DNA of 64,000 nucleotides from Candidatus Manganitrophus morganii (GTDB lineage Bacteria > Nitrospirota > Nitrospiria > SBBL01 > Manganitrophaceae): the NCBI GenBank assembly GCA_021651055.1, contig JAJHOH010000001.1, positions 372,001 through 436,000 on the forward strand, given 5' to 3'. The notes below the pieces were generated by a model. It made no database searches and was not told the DNA's origin. It saw nothing but the letters and a program-made list of their open reading frames with translations. Of this stretch, positions 25,423 to 35,026 are shown one piece after another. The translations under genes were made by a program, and so were the position numbers. The first letter of the stretch is position 1. Every line of letters starts with the position of its first letter.

Positions 25423-26241
25423 ATGGACCCACTCAATCGACTTCATTGCCTTGAAACCGGCGCCGGCCCGCCGCTGCTTTTCATTCATGGTCTCTTCGAC
25501 CTGCTCGAAACGTGGGAGCGGTTGACCCCGCTTCTATCGGATCAATTCAAACTCTGCGCGATCGATCTGCCGGGGTTCGGGAAAAGCCCTCTTCCGGAAG
25601 AGTGGGAAGAGAGTCTTTCGGGGATGATCGAGGCGGTCGTCGCCTTCCTCGATTCGAAGGGGATCGAGAAGACCTCGATCGTCGGAAGCTCGATGGGGGG
25701 GGGCATCGCCCTGGGCGTCGCCGGGAGACATCCGGAGCGAGTGGACAAAATCGTTTTAATCAATCCCTACGGCTTCCCCTCCCCCCCGGTCGCCGCGGAA
25801 GTCGCCCGGAGCCGGATTCTCGGCACACTCCTCCCCTATCTTTTGAATAAGCCGGTCCTGAAACACTGCGCCCGAGCCCTCTTTTCGCGTTCTCTTAACG
25901 ATCCTCGTCTCCTCACGGATACCCTGGTCGAGCGGGTCATCGCCCCCTTCGCGACTTTGCGCCGGCGGAAAGATCTCTTCCGATTCCTTCAGGGAATCTC
26001 CACCGAAACGATGCGGGAGATCGATGCGCTCCTTCCTCGAATTCATCAGCCGGTCCTCATCCTCTGGGGCGAAAAAGACCGCTGGCTGCCGATCGACCAT
26101 GCGCACCGACTGAGACAGCGGCTTTCGAACAGTCAGTTGACCACCCTCCCCGACTGCGGGCATCTTCCTCAGATGGACAAACCGAAAGAGGTTGCGGAAG
26201 CCATCCGCCACTTTCTCCTCAACGATCTGTCTCATCCCTGA
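25423..26241 (+). CDS. alpha/beta hydrolase
   Basis: A 272-residue alpha/beta-hydrolase fold protein. The oxyanion-loop motif is LLFIHGLFDL, the nucleophile elbow IVGSSMGGGIAL (Ser near 99), the acid is in LWGEKDRWLP and the histidine in DCGHLPQMDKP. So the catalytic triad is complete. It resembles MhpC/BphD-like hydrolases and esterases; the substrate is unknown. It is a single gene with its own promoter; no signal peptide. Confidence 0.9.
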   Translation: MDPLNRLHCLETGAGPPLLFIHGLFDLLETWERLTPLLSDQFKLCAIDLPGFGKSPLPEEWEESLSGMIEAVVAFLDSKGIEKTSIVGSSMGGGIALGVAGRHPERVDKIVLINPYGFPSPPVAAEVARSRILGTLLPYLLNKPVLKHCARALFSRSLNDPRLLTDTLVERVIAPFATLRRRKDLFRFLQGISTETMREIDALLPRIHQPVLILWGEKDRWLPIDHAHRLRQRLSNSQLTTLPDCGHLPQMDKPKEVAEAIRHFLLNDLSHP

Positions 26242-26379
26242 GCGCTCCCCCTTGCCTTATGATGATCTTTACTTTAGTATACTTAGGTATGCAACAATCT
26301 CAAACCGCGCACTAAACACCCGAAACAAACCAGGGCAATTCCGAAATACTCAACATCTACAACAAGGGTTGAACAATCC

Positions 26380-29300
26380 ATGTTGGAAACGCTGATCCTG
26401 ACGATATCGATCACCCTCCAGTTCGTCGCGGCGTTGCTTGCTCTGAGGCTGATTCGAATTACGGGAAGATGGACCGGCTGGAGCCTGATCGCCGCCGCCA
26501 TCACCCTGATGGCCGTCCGACGCTCCATCAGCCTGTTTCACCATCTCACAAATGGGGGTCCCTCTGACCTTTACACTGAGTCGATCCCCTTGACCGTCTC
26601 CATGATCATTTCGATTCTGATGGCGGCCGGTATTGCGGCGATCACCCCTCTTTTTGTTTCGATGAAGAAATCCGAGGAGGCGCTGCGCCGGAGCGAAGAA
26701 CGCTTTCGGAGCTATTTCGAGCTCGGGCTGATCGGCATGGCGATCACCTCTCCGACCAAAGGGATTTTGGAAGTCAACGACAAGATCTGCGAAATCTTAG
26801 GATATGATCGAAACGAGTTGGCGAAACGGACTTGGGCGGAGCTAACCCATCCTGACGATCTGGCGGCAGATGTCGCCCATTTCAACCGAGTCACGGCGGG
26901 AGAGATCGACGGCTATTCGATGGACAAACGATTTATCCGCAAGGACGGCCAGGTCATTGACTCCACCATTTCGGTGAAATGCGTGCGCCGTCCGGGCGGC
27001 TCGGTCGACCACTTCGTGGCGCTGCTGCAAGATATCACCGAGCGCAAACGGGCGGAGGAAACGCTGAGGGAGAGCGAGGAGCGGCTTCGACTGGCGCTCG
27101 ACGCCGCGCAGATGGGAACCTTTGATTGGGACATGCGGCGGAATCGGGTCACCTGGTCGCGCGGCCATGAAAAACTCTGGGGCTTTGCACCGGGCGAATT
27201 CGGCAGCACTTATGAAGCGTTCTCGGAAAGAGTCCATGCCGAAGACCTGCCGGGGATAGAAGCCGAGATCTCCCGCACCCGCGCGGCCCGCGAGCCCTGG
27301 GCAGGCGAGTTTCGCGTCGTCTGGCCCGACGGCAGCATCCATTGGGTGCTCGGCCGCGGTGAATTCACCTTTGACGAAAACGGCATGGCCCGCCGGATGC
27401 GAGGAGTGATCATGGAAACCACCGCGCGCCGACAGGCCGAAGAGGCGCTGCATGCAAGCCGCGAGTTGTTGAACAACATCATCGATAGCTCCCCTTCCTA
27501 TATCTTCGCGCAGGATCTGCAACATCGTATTATTCTGGCCAACGATGCGCTGGCCCGGCTCTTTGAAATCTCCAAAAAAGAGATCTTGGGAAAGACGGAA
27601 CAAGATATTTTTCCCAAACACATTGCGGACAGGCTTCAAGCGGCCAATAAAAAGATCATGAAGACCGCAACGGCGCTAGAACTTGAAGAGATCATTGCAC
27701 GCAGAAGCGGTGGAGAGCCGCGCGTCGTGATGACGGTTAAGTTTCCCCTGCGGGACCGACAGGGAAAGGTTTACGGTATCGGTGGGGTTGCAACCGACAT
27801 CACGGAGCGTAAGCAGGCGGAAGAGGCGCTGCGCAAGAGCGAGGAGCGTTTCCGACTCGTCGCCCTTGCCACTCATGATGCCGTTTGGGATTGGGATCTG
27901 GCCACGAACACAATCTGGTGGAACAAGACCTTCAAGGAAACGTTCCGCTATAAGACCGAGGAGATCAAACCGGGGTTCGAATTTTGGGAAAGCCTGATTC
28001 ATCCGGAAGACAAAGAGCACCTTCTCTCGGAGCTTCAAGCGATGATCGACCGCGGCGAGCAGTTCTTGGCGCAAGAGTATCGGCTCCGTCGGGGAGACGG
28101 AAGCTATGCAAACGTTTTAGATCGCGGCCATGTCATTCGTGATCAGAAAGGAAGGCCGGTCCGGATGGTCGGGGCCATCATGGACATCACCGATCGCAAA
28201 CAGGCGGAGCAGGCGCTGCAAGAGGCGGAAGCCCGGCTTCGGCTCGCGCTGCAAGCGGGCCGGATCGGAACATGGGACTGGAACATGATCACCGGAAAAA
28301 TCGTTTGGTCTCGTGGTCACGAGGAGTTGTGGGGAATGGCGCCAGGCGCCTTCAAAGGGACCTACGAAGAGTTCGAAGCCCGCTTGCATCCTGAAGACCG
28401 CGAGGGGGTTAACCGCGTCTTGGAGCAGGCCGCTGCCGGACGCCGCGCAGCCCGGAACGAATTTCGGATCGTCTGGCCAGACGGCAGCGTCCATTGGATT
28501 GCGGGCCGGGGGGAACCCTTCTATGACGACGCGGGACAGCCTGTGCGGATGATCGGCGTGGTCATGGATATTACCGAACGCAAACAGGCGGAAGAGGCGC
28601 TTCGCAAAAGCGAGGAGCGCTTCCAATTCGCCTCCCGCGCCACCAACGACGCCATCTGGGATTGGGATCTGATGACAAATGCCGTTCGATGGAACGAACG
28701 GTTCCAGACCCTGTTCGGCTATCAACCCGAGGAGATCGAATCGGGGGTCGAGTCCTGGACCAACCGGATTCATCCCGAAGACAAAGGGTGGATCCTCTCG
28801 GAGGTCGATGCCGCAATCAAGCAGGGGCAGCAGTTTTGGTCGGGTGAGTATCGATTCCATCGGAGAGACGGGAGTTACGTCGCCGTTTTCGACCGGGGCT
28901 ATATCGTTCACGATGAGAACGGAAGACCGGTCCGGATGATCGGCGCGATGCTCGATATCACCGAACGGAAACGGGCCGAAGAAGAGATCAAGAAATTGAA
29001 CTTGGATCTGGAACGGCGGGTCGCCGAGCGGACGGCCCAGCTCGAAGCGACCAACAAGGAACTGGAGTCGTTCAGCTACTCCGTCTCTCACGATCTGCGG
29101 GCGCCGCTTCGGGGGATTAGCGGCTTCAGCCGGGTCCTCCTGCTGAGGTATGCCGACCGGCTCGACCCTGAGGGTAAAGACTTTCTGCAACGGGTGAATG
29201 CCGCCAGCCGCCGAATGGGAGAGCTGATCGAAGATCTGCTGAATCTCTCCCGTATCACCCGAAGCGAAATTCGCGAAGAGCCGGTTGACTTGAGCTTCCT

Positions 29301-29718
29301 TGCCAAAACCGTCGCCTCGGAACTTCAGCGCTCCGAGCCTGGGCGAAAGGTTACAATTGTCATCCGGGACGATCTGAAGACATCGGGGGACCCCCGCCTC
29401 CTGAGAATCGCTCTGGAAAACCTGCTCGGAAACGCTTGGAAATTCACCATGAAGCGGCCGGTCGCAACAATCGAATTCGGGCGGATCGAACGGGAGGGGA
29501 AAACGACCTATTTCGTCCGAGACGACGGGGCTGGATTCGACATGGCATACGCCGACAAGCTCTTCGGACCCTTTCAACGCCTCCACAGCCTGAGCGAGTT
29601 TCCGGGAACGGGAATCGGCCTCGCCACCGTTCAGCGGATCATCCATCGCCACGGCGGAAAAGTCTGGGCCGAAGGAGAAGTGGAGAAGGGAGCCACTTTC
29701 TACTTCACCCTTGGATAA
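26380..29718 (+). CDS. membrane sensor histidine kinase with six PAS domains
   Basis: An 1112-residue kinase. Three hydrophobic helices (about 4-24, 32-46 and 70-93) are followed by six PAS/PAC units at about 100-220, 227-350, 357-476, 486-606, 613-733 and 744-862, a coiled coil (862-895), HisKA with His near 904 (FSYSVSHDLRAPLRGI, the phytochrome-like class) and HATPase_c to the end. PAS2 and PAS5 are close copies, as are PAS4 and PAS6. No ligand-binding residues can be assigned with confidence. It is followed 10 bases later by a single-domain receiver that is its likely partner. Confidence 0.92.
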   Translation: MLETLILTISITLQFVAALLALRLIRITGRWTGWSLIAAAITLMAVRRSISLFHHLTNGGPSDLYTESIPLTVSMIISILMAAGIAAITPLFVSMKKSEEALRRSEERFRSYFELGLIGMAITSPTKGILEVNDKICEILGYDRNELAKRTWAELTHPDDLAADVAHFNRVTAGEIDGYSMDKRFIRKDGQVIDSTISVKCVRRPGGSVDHFVALLQDITERKRAEETLRESEERLRLALDAAQMGTFDWDMRRNRVTWSRGHEKLWGFAPGEFGSTYEAFSERVHAEDLPGIEAEISRTRAAREPWAGEFRVVWPDGSIHWVLGRGEFTFDENGMARRMRGVIMETTARRQAEEALHASRELLNNIIDSSPSYIFAQDLQHRIILANDALARLFEISKKEILGKTEQDIFPKHIADRLQAANKKIMKTATALELEEIIARRSGGEPRVVMTVKFPLRDRQGKVYGIGGVATDITERKQAEEALRKSEERFRLVALATHDAVWDWDLATNTIWWNKTFKETFRYKTEEIKPGFEFWESLIHPEDKEHLLSELQAMIDRGEQFLAQEYRLRRGDGSYANVLDRGHVIRDQKGRPVRMVGAIMDITDRKQAEQALQEAEARLRLALQAGRIGTWDWNMITGKIVWSRGHEELWGMAPGAFKGTYEEFEARLHPEDREGVNRVLEQAAAGRRAARNEFRIVWPDGSVHWIAGRGEPFYDDAGQPVRMIGVVMDITERKQAEEALRKSEERFQFASRATNDAIWDWDLMTNAVRWNERFQTLFGYQPEEIESGVESWTNRIHPEDKGWILSEVDAAIKQGQQFWSGEYRFHRRDGSYVAVFDRGYIVHDENGRPVRMIGAMLDITERKRAEEEIKKLNLDLERRVAERTAQLEATNKELESFSYSVSHDLRAPLRGISGFSRVLLLRYADRLDPEGKDFLQRVNAASRRMGELIEDLLNLSRITRSEIREEPVDLSFLAKTVASELQRSEPGRKVTIVIRDDLKTSGDPRLLRIALENLLGNAWKFTMKRPVATIEFGRIEREGKTTYFVRDDGAGFDMAYADKLFGPFQRLHSLSEFPGTGIGLATVQRIIHRHGGKVWAEGEVEKGATFYFTLG

Positions 29719-29728
29719 AGGAGCTTCC

Positions 29729-30169
29729 GTGCCCAAGAAAACGATTCTCCTTGTGGAAGATAATCCCGACGATGAGCTGCTAACCCGAATGGCGCTTCAA
29801 GAGAACAACCTGCTCAATGAGATCGTTGTCGCCCACGACGGCGTCGAAGCCCTCGATTACCTGTTCGGGAGAGGAAGGTATGCCGGACGCGATCTCAACG
29901 ACAAGCCTCAAGTGGTTCTCCTCGATCTGAAGCTTCCGAAGCTCGACGGCCTCGACGTCCTTCGCGCTATCCGCGCCGATGACCGGACAAAATTCCTTCC
30001 GGTCGTCATTCTCACCTCATCGAACGAAGAGCAGGACCTCCTCGCCGGATACAGCTTCGGCGCAAACAGCTATGTCCGAAAGCCGGTCGATTTTCACCAG
30101 TTCACCGATGCGGTGAAGCAACTCGGCCTCTATTGGCTTCTATTAAACGAACCTCCCCCCGGGAGATAG
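29729..30169 (+). CDS. single-domain response regulator, Rcp1-like
   Basis: A 146-residue receiver with no output domain. Acidic residues in LVEDNPDD, the phospho-acceptor in VVLLDLKLPKLDGL, the Thr/Ser in LTSSNEEQD and the Lys in YVRKPVDF are all present. This is the Rcp1 class that pairs with phytochrome-like kinases, matching the upstream kinase. The GTG at 29729 is the start, with AAAGGAG five bases upstream; the frame also opens with a TTG at 29711 inside the kinase gene. Confidence 0.92.
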   Translation: MPKKTILLVEDNPDDELLTRMALQENNLLNEIVVAHDGVEALDYLFGRGRYAGRDLNDKPQVVLLDLKLPKLDGLDVLRAIRADDRTKFLPVVILTSSNEEQDLLAGYSFGANSYVRKPVDFHQFTDAVKQLGLYWLLLNEPPPGR

Positions 30170-30171
30170 GA

Positions 30172-31275
30172 ATGGAAAAATCGCTTCGGATATTAATCGT
30201 AGAGGACTCGGAAGACGACACCGCGTTGGTTCTGGAAACGCTGAAAGAGCGGGACTTTCACCCGGTTTACAAACGGGTTGAAACCCCCGAAGAGATGATC
30301 GACGCCCTCCGCCAAAGCCCTTGGGACGTGGTCGTCTCCGATTACACGATGCCGCGCTTCAATGCGCTTGCGGCGATGCGCCTGATTAAAGAGGCCGGGC
30401 TCGACATCCCGTTCATCATCGTGACCGGCAGCATCGGTGAAGAGATTGCCGTCCGTGCGATGAAAGCGGGCGCCCACGACTATATGATGAAAGACAATCT
30501 ATCGAGGCTGACGCCGGCGATCGAGCGGGAGATGCAGGAGGCCGTCCGCCGGCGCGAACACCGGCAGGCCGATGAGGAACTGAGAAACTCCCGGCAACAG
30601 CTCCGTGATCTCGCGGCCCGTCTTGATTCCATCCGTGAAAAAGAGAGGGCCTGGATCGCGCGTGAAATCCATGATGAATTGGGCCAACTCTTTACCAGCA
30701 TCAAATATGAACTCTCCCTCCTACGAAAGCGCATCTTCAAACAAGCGGATCGCTCGGAAATAAGTACGGACATTGAAGAACGACTTAATTCAACATCGGA
30801 CTTGGTCGACACTGCAATCAAGACCGTCCAAAAGATCGCGACCGAATTGAGACCGGGCATTCTCGACGACCTCGGCCTGATGGCGGCGATCGAATGGCAG
30901 GCCTCCGAATTTCAACAACGGACCGGAATCTCTTGCCGTCTCCGCTCGGATCTGCAAATCGTTCGGCTCGACCGAGAGCGAGCGACCGCTGTTTTTCGGA
31001 TCTTCCAGGAAATTTTGACTAATATCGCCCGGCACGCCGGCGCCACACGGGTTGGGATCCGAATCAAAGAGAAGGCGGGCCACCTTTACCTCGAGGTCAA
31101 GGACGACGGCCGCGGGATCACCGGTGAAGAAGTCGCAGATCCAAAATCGCTCGGAATTATCGGAATGCGGGAGCGGGTGCTTCTTCTCAATGGCGAGATC
31201 GAGATCAGCGGGGGCCCCAAAAGGGGGACGCATGTTCGTCTGAAAATTCCGCTGCAGGAGGCGCATGAAGCGTAG
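30172..31275 (+). CDS. receiver-histidine kinase (REC-HisKA_3)
   Basis: A 367-residue protein: N-terminal receiver (LIVEDSEDD, VVVSDYTMPRFNAL, VTGSIGEE, MMKDNL; the usual KP is KD), a coiled coil, then a NarX-type HisKA_3 (EKERAWIAREIHDELGQLFTSIKYEL) and HATPase_c (GRGITGEE, LGIIGMRERV). It is thus a kinase controlled by phosphorylation of its own receiver. The ATG at 30172 begins MEKSLRILIVED, two bases after the previous stop. No LuxR-type target regulator is in the window. Confidence 0.9.
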   Translation: MEKSLRILIVEDSEDDTALVLETLKERDFHPVYKRVETPEEMIDALRQSPWDVVVSDYTMPRFNALAAMRLIKEAGLDIPFIIVTGSIGEEIAVRAMKAGAHDYMMKDNLSRLTPAIEREMQEAVRRREHRQADEELRNSRQQLRDLAARLDSIREKERAWIAREIHDELGQLFTSIKYELSLLRKRIFKQADRSEISTDIEERLNSTSDLVDTAIKTVQKIATELRPGILDDLGLMAAIEWQASEFQQRTGISCRLRSDLQIVRLDRERATAVFRIFQEILTNIARHAGATRVGIRIKEKAGHLYLEVKDDGRGITGEEVADPKSLGIIGMRERVLLLNGEIEISGGPKRGTHVRLKIPLQEAHEA

Positions 31276-31324
31276 CCGGAGTTCTCTCTCCCGGTTAAAA
31301 TAAACGATTAGAAAGAGGAAGACG

Positions 31325-33274
31325 ATGACAACCCCACTTCGCACCCTTATCCTTGAAGATTCCGAAGATGATGCCGCCCTCCTTCTCCTTGAACTTGAAC
31401 GGGGCGGTTTTGATCCGACGCACGAACGGGTCGACACCGCGAAGGCGATGTCCGCTGCGCTTGAAGGTCAAACGTGGGATGTCATCCTTGCCGATTACAA
31501 GATGCCCCATTTTAACGCCTTGAACGCCCTTTCGATTCTCAAGGAAAAGCGTCAGGACATCCCCTTTATCATCGTCACCGGGAGCATCGGCGAGGAGACC
31601 GCCACCGCCGCCATGCGGGCCGGAGCGAACGACTATCTCATGAAAGACAATCTGACCCGCCTGAATGAAACGGTCCGGCGCGAGCTGAAGGAGGCGGTCA
31701 ATCGCGCGGCGCTGCGCAGCGCGGAGGCGTCGCTGCGGGAGTCCGAAGAAAAATATCGGCGGTTCTTCGAAGAAGATCTCAGCGCCGACTTCATCTCCAC
31801 CCCGGACGGAGAGATCCTCGTCTGCAACCCTTCCTTTGTCCGTCTTTTCGGATTTTCCTCCACGGAGGAAGCGGCCTCTCACGACTTAAAATCGCTCTTT
31901 CCCGACCGCGCCGCTTGGGACCGTTTTATCGACGCGCTCCGGCAAAAAAGAAAACTCCAATGGTGCGAGGTCGAGCTCCGTTGCCCCGACGGAGCCCGCG
32001 TCGACGCCATCGCCAACGTGGTCGGCCGTTTCGACCCGGAAAACAAGTTGATCGAATTTAAAGGGTACCTCTTCGACAACACGGAACGGAAAGCATTGGA
32101 GCGGCAGCTTTTTCAGGTGCGAAAGATGGAGAGCCTCGGCCGGCTCGCAAGCGGGATCGCCCATGACTTTAACAATGTCTTGACCGGCATTCTCGGTTAC
32201 ACCGATCTCTCCCTTCTTAAAATCGACGAGACGCATCCCCTCCACAGCTACCTCACCCACATCCGCCAGTTGGTCTGGAAGGCTTCCAAGATGATCCGGC
32301 AATTGCTGGTCTTCGGACGCCGGCAGGTGATCGAGCCGACCCCTCTGAATCTCAATACGGTGCTCCTCGAACTGCTTCCCCTTCTTGAAAAGGTCTTAAG
32401 CGAAGAGATCGAGATGACCTTTCACCCCGATCCGCATTTAAAAAACGTACATGCCGATCTCTCGCAAATTGAGCAGGTGATATTGAATCTCTGCGTCAAT
32501 GCACGCGATGCCATGCCCGAGGGGGGACGGCTCATCCTGCAAACGAAAAACCTCTCTTCGACGGAACCGGACATTCCGGAAACCCCCTTCATTCACCCCG
32601 GCGACTATGTTCTTCTATCCGTTTCCGATACCGGCGTCGGGATGGATGAAAAAACCATCGAACGGATTTTCGACCCGTTCTTTTCAACAAAAGATCCCGA
32701 TCACGGGACCGGTTTGGGTCTTTCAATCGTTCACGGGATCGTCGGCCAACATGGCGGCTGGGTCACCGTTGAGAGCCGAATCGGGAAGGGATCGACCTTC
32801 AAAATCTTTCTCCCGGCTGTTGAAAAATCAGCGCACGCCGCACCCGGCCGGGAATTCACCCGGCATCTTCCGCGACGGTCCGAAAAAATTCTCATCGTCG
32901 AAGACGACCCGCTTCTGAGGACGGTTTTCCAGCGGAGCTTAGAGGAGCGGGGTCATTCCGTCCTCCTTGCCGAAAACGGAGAAGAAGGCCTCCGTCAAAT
33001 CAAGCAGCAGACCGATCCGGTCCCAGTCGTTATCTCCGATCTCGTGATGCCGAAGATGAATGGAAGGGAATTCTACGAGCGGGTCCAAATGATCAAACCG
33101 GGAACCAAATTTCTTTTCGTCAGCGGCTACACCGATCTCCCGGCCCACCAAGAGTGGCTCAAAAAAAACACCCCCCCCCTCCTTCTCAAACCGTTCAGCC
33201 CGTCGGAACTGGTCGCGAAAGTCCACGATCTTCTTGAACCGCCGACGGATGCGGCGAAGCCCGAAGCGGCATGA
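31325..33274 (+). CDS. hybrid histidine kinase REC-PAS-HisKA-HATPase-REC
   Basis: A 649-residue soluble hybrid. An N-terminal receiver (ILEDSEDDAALLL, VILADYKMPHFNAL) closely copies the one in the preceding gene. A PAS domain (about 140-255), HisKA with GIAHDFNNVLTGILGY, HATPase_c (NLCVNARDAMPEGG, DTGVGMDEKT, GTGLGLSIVHGI) and a C-terminal receiver (KILIVEDDPLLRT, VISDLVMPKMNG, LLLKPFSP) follow. GAGGA lies before the ATG. With the three genes before it, this is a probable phosphorelay operon. Confidence 0.92.
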   Translation: MTTPLRTLILEDSEDDAALLLLELERGGFDPTHERVDTAKAMSAALEGQTWDVILADYKMPHFNALNALSILKEKRQDIPFIIVTGSIGEETATAAMRAGANDYLMKDNLTRLNETVRRELKEAVNRAALRSAEASLRESEEKYRRFFEEDLSADFISTPDGEILVCNPSFVRLFGFSSTEEAASHDLKSLFPDRAAWDRFIDALRQKRKLQWCEVELRCPDGARVDAIANVVGRFDPENKLIEFKGYLFDNTERKALERQLFQVRKMESLGRLASGIAHDFNNVLTGILGYTDLSLLKIDETHPLHSYLTHIRQLVWKASKMIRQLLVFGRRQVIEPTPLNLNTVLLELLPLLEKVLSEEIEMTFHPDPHLKNVHADLSQIEQVILNLCVNARDAMPEGGRLILQTKNLSSTEPDIPETPFIHPGDYVLLSVSDTGVGMDEKTIERIFDPFFSTKDPDHGTGLGLSIVHGIVGQHGGWVTVESRIGKGSTFKIFLPAVEKSAHAAPGREFTRHLPRRSEKILIVEDDPLLRTVFQRSLEERGHSVLLAENGEEGLRQIKQQTDPVPVVISDLVMPKMNGREFYERVQMIKPGTKFLFVSGYTDLPAHQEWLKKNTPPLLLKPFSPSELVAKVHDLLEPPTDAAKPEAA

Positions 33275-33299
33275 GAATGATCAGTAGGGATCAAGAGGG

Positions 33300-33328
33300 T
33301 TGATCTTTTGGCCTTACCGGATTAAAAT
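33300..33328 (+). promoter_or_regulatory. candidate promoter giving a leaderless mRNA
   Basis: TTGATC (33300-33305), exactly 17 bases, TAAAAT (33323-33328), and then only eight bases before the aminotransferase ATG at 33337. Transcription starting about seven bases after the -10 would begin at or next to the start codon. No ribosome-binding site is present. Confidence 0.5.
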
Positions 33329-33336
33329 CACCCCTT

Positions 33337-34506
33337 ATGTTTTCCGAAATCGCCGATCACTTCCATGGAGAAACCAATCCCCTCTACCGCGAACGGGACA
33401 GGCTCCTGGCCCAAGGCAAAAAGGTCATCGACCTCGTCTCCGGGAACGTCCATCACCATGGTATTCTCTACCCGCAATCGATTCTAAACCAAGCCCTCGC
33501 ATCTGCCGCCGAACAAGCCCGAATCTATACACCCAATCCCCTCGGCCAGCCGATTGCCCGCGAAGCGATCAGCCGTTTCTACCGGGAAGAAGGGCTCTCC
33601 ATCCCCGCCGAGCAGATCGTCGTCACACCGGGAACCAGCCTTTCTTATTGGTATGCCTTCACGCTTTTTGCCGGACCGGGAGACGAGATCCTCTCCCCCC
33701 GCCCGACCTATCCCCTCTTCGACGCCATCGCCACACTCGCCGGCGTTCGAATGGTCGATTATCGTCTTCGCGAGGCCGATCGATGGACGATCGATCTCGA
33801 TCATCTCGAATCCCAAATCACGCCTCGAACGCGGGCGATCATTCTGATCTCCCCCCACAACCCGACCGGCGCCGCGGCGCAGGAGGACGAGGTAACCCGT
33901 CTCGCCGAGATCGCCGCCCGCCACCGCCTTCCGATCCTCTCCGACGAAGTCTTCAGCCCCTTTCTCTTCCGGCAAAACCGCCTCCCCCGCCCGGCGGCAA
34001 CGAACGCGCCGCTTGTCCTCACGCTAAACGGTTTTTCTAAGATGCTTGCCCTGCCCGGGATGAAGATCGGCTGGATCGCCCTCTCCGGAGAAGCCCCGCT
34101 CGTCCGAAAGGCATTGGCCGCCCTGGAGACGATCTCCGACACCTTTCTCCCGGTCAACGAAATCGCTCAATTCTCCGTCCCGGCCCTCTTTGAAGGAGCG
34201 AAGGGGTTTCTACCCGCCTATCAGTCCGCCATCCGCGAACGCGCTCAACTTGCCATGGACCTTCTCTCCCGATCGGATCGACTCTCTTTCGTCCCCCCCG
34301 AAGGGGGATTTTATCTGACGGTTCGGATGAACGATCCGAAGGCCGACGAAGAGGAGATCGCCCTCGATCTCCTGCGGCGGCACTCCCTTCTGCTCCATCC
34401 CGGCTTCTTCTACGATCTCGAACCGCCCCATCTGGTCCTCAGCTTTGTCTCCGAACCGTCGCTGCTACAGACGGCCATGGAAAAGTTGACCTCTTACTTC
34501 AAATAA
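33337..34506 (+). CDS. pyridoxal-phosphate aminotransferase, class I/II
   Basis: A 389-residue fold-type I aminotransferase. The PLP lysine is in LNGFSKMLALPGMKIGW, with the upstream ISPHNPTGA (Asn/Pro) motif, LSDEVFSPF (Asp) and a C-terminal arginine region around PPEGGFYLTVRM. It resembles the AspC/alanine-aminotransferase-like group; the amino-acid specificity is not clear. The start lies directly behind a promoter and has no Shine-Dalgarno sequence. Confidence 0.9.
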   Translation: MFSEIADHFHGETNPLYRERDRLLAQGKKVIDLVSGNVHHHGILYPQSILNQALASAAEQARIYTPNPLGQPIAREAISRFYREEGLSIPAEQIVVTPGTSLSYWYAFTLFAGPGDEILSPRPTYPLFDAIATLAGVRMVDYRLREADRWTIDLDHLESQITPRTRAIILISPHNPTGAAAQEDEVTRLAEIAARHRLPILSDEVFSPFLFRQNRLPRPAATNAPLVLTLNGFSKMLALPGMKIGWIALSGEAPLVRKALAALETISDTFLPVNEIAQFSVPALFEGAKGFLPAYQSAIRERAQLAMDLLSRSDRLSFVPPEGGFYLTVRMNDPKADEEEIALDLLRRHSLLLHPGFFYDLEPPHLVLSFVSEPSLLQTAMEKLTSYFK

Positions 34507-34585
34507 GTCTCTGCCCCCTGACGCCTCCCGTGTTTTCGTCTCTAAGAATTGACTTCATGCCATCCACCATTATAAGCTTCTGAAG

Positions 34586-35008
34586 ATGGATTTCATGACC
34601 GCGCAAAATCGGGCCCGTTTTTTTGAGATTTGGAAGAAGGCCAAAGAGAATCTCCCGATGGAGGGGGAAGAAGCCCTCTTCGCCGAGATCATGCTGGAGC
34701 ACCGGGAGCATCATTCCCTCTTCGACCTCGGCGAGGCGGCGATGAATATCGACTTTGCGGGCCGCCGCCAGACCAACCCTTTCCTTCATACGTCGCTCCA
34801 CGCGGTCGTCGAGCAGCAGCTTCAAGCCCATGAACCGATCGAAGTAGAACAGGCCCTGCTCTCGGTGATCGCGCGCGGCGACACGCGGCACGACGCCGTT
34901 CACCAGATCGGCGGCATCCTGGCCCAAGTGCTTTACGACGCGGTCACCCGGAACAAACCGATCGATGAAGCAGATTATCTCTTGAAAGTCCGAGCGCTCA
35001 TTTATTAA
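34586..35008 (+). CDS. DUF1841 family protein
   Basis: A 140-residue protein of the DUF1841 type: NRARFFEIWKKAKENLPMEGEEALFAEIMLEHREHH near the start and NPFLHTSLHAVVEQQLQ in the middle, then RHDAVHQIGGILAQ. Several conserved His and Glu residues could bind metal. The function is unknown. It lies 18 bases before bcp and probably shares an operon with it. The ATG at 34595 is an alternative start. Confidence 0.85.
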   Translation: MDFMTAQNRARFFEIWKKAKENLPMEGEEALFAEIMLEHREHHSLFDLGEAAMNIDFAGRRQTNPFLHTSLHAVVEQQLQAHEPIEVEQALLSVIARGDTRHDAVHQIGGILAQVLYDAVTRNKPIDEADYLLKVRALIY

Positions 35009-35026
35009 CGCCAGAAAGGAGAACCG

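Noticed and set aside
28117..29736. Long open frame on the minus strand inside the six-PAS kinase gene
   Set aside because: Antisense shadow of a GC-rich gene; the translation has no domain features.
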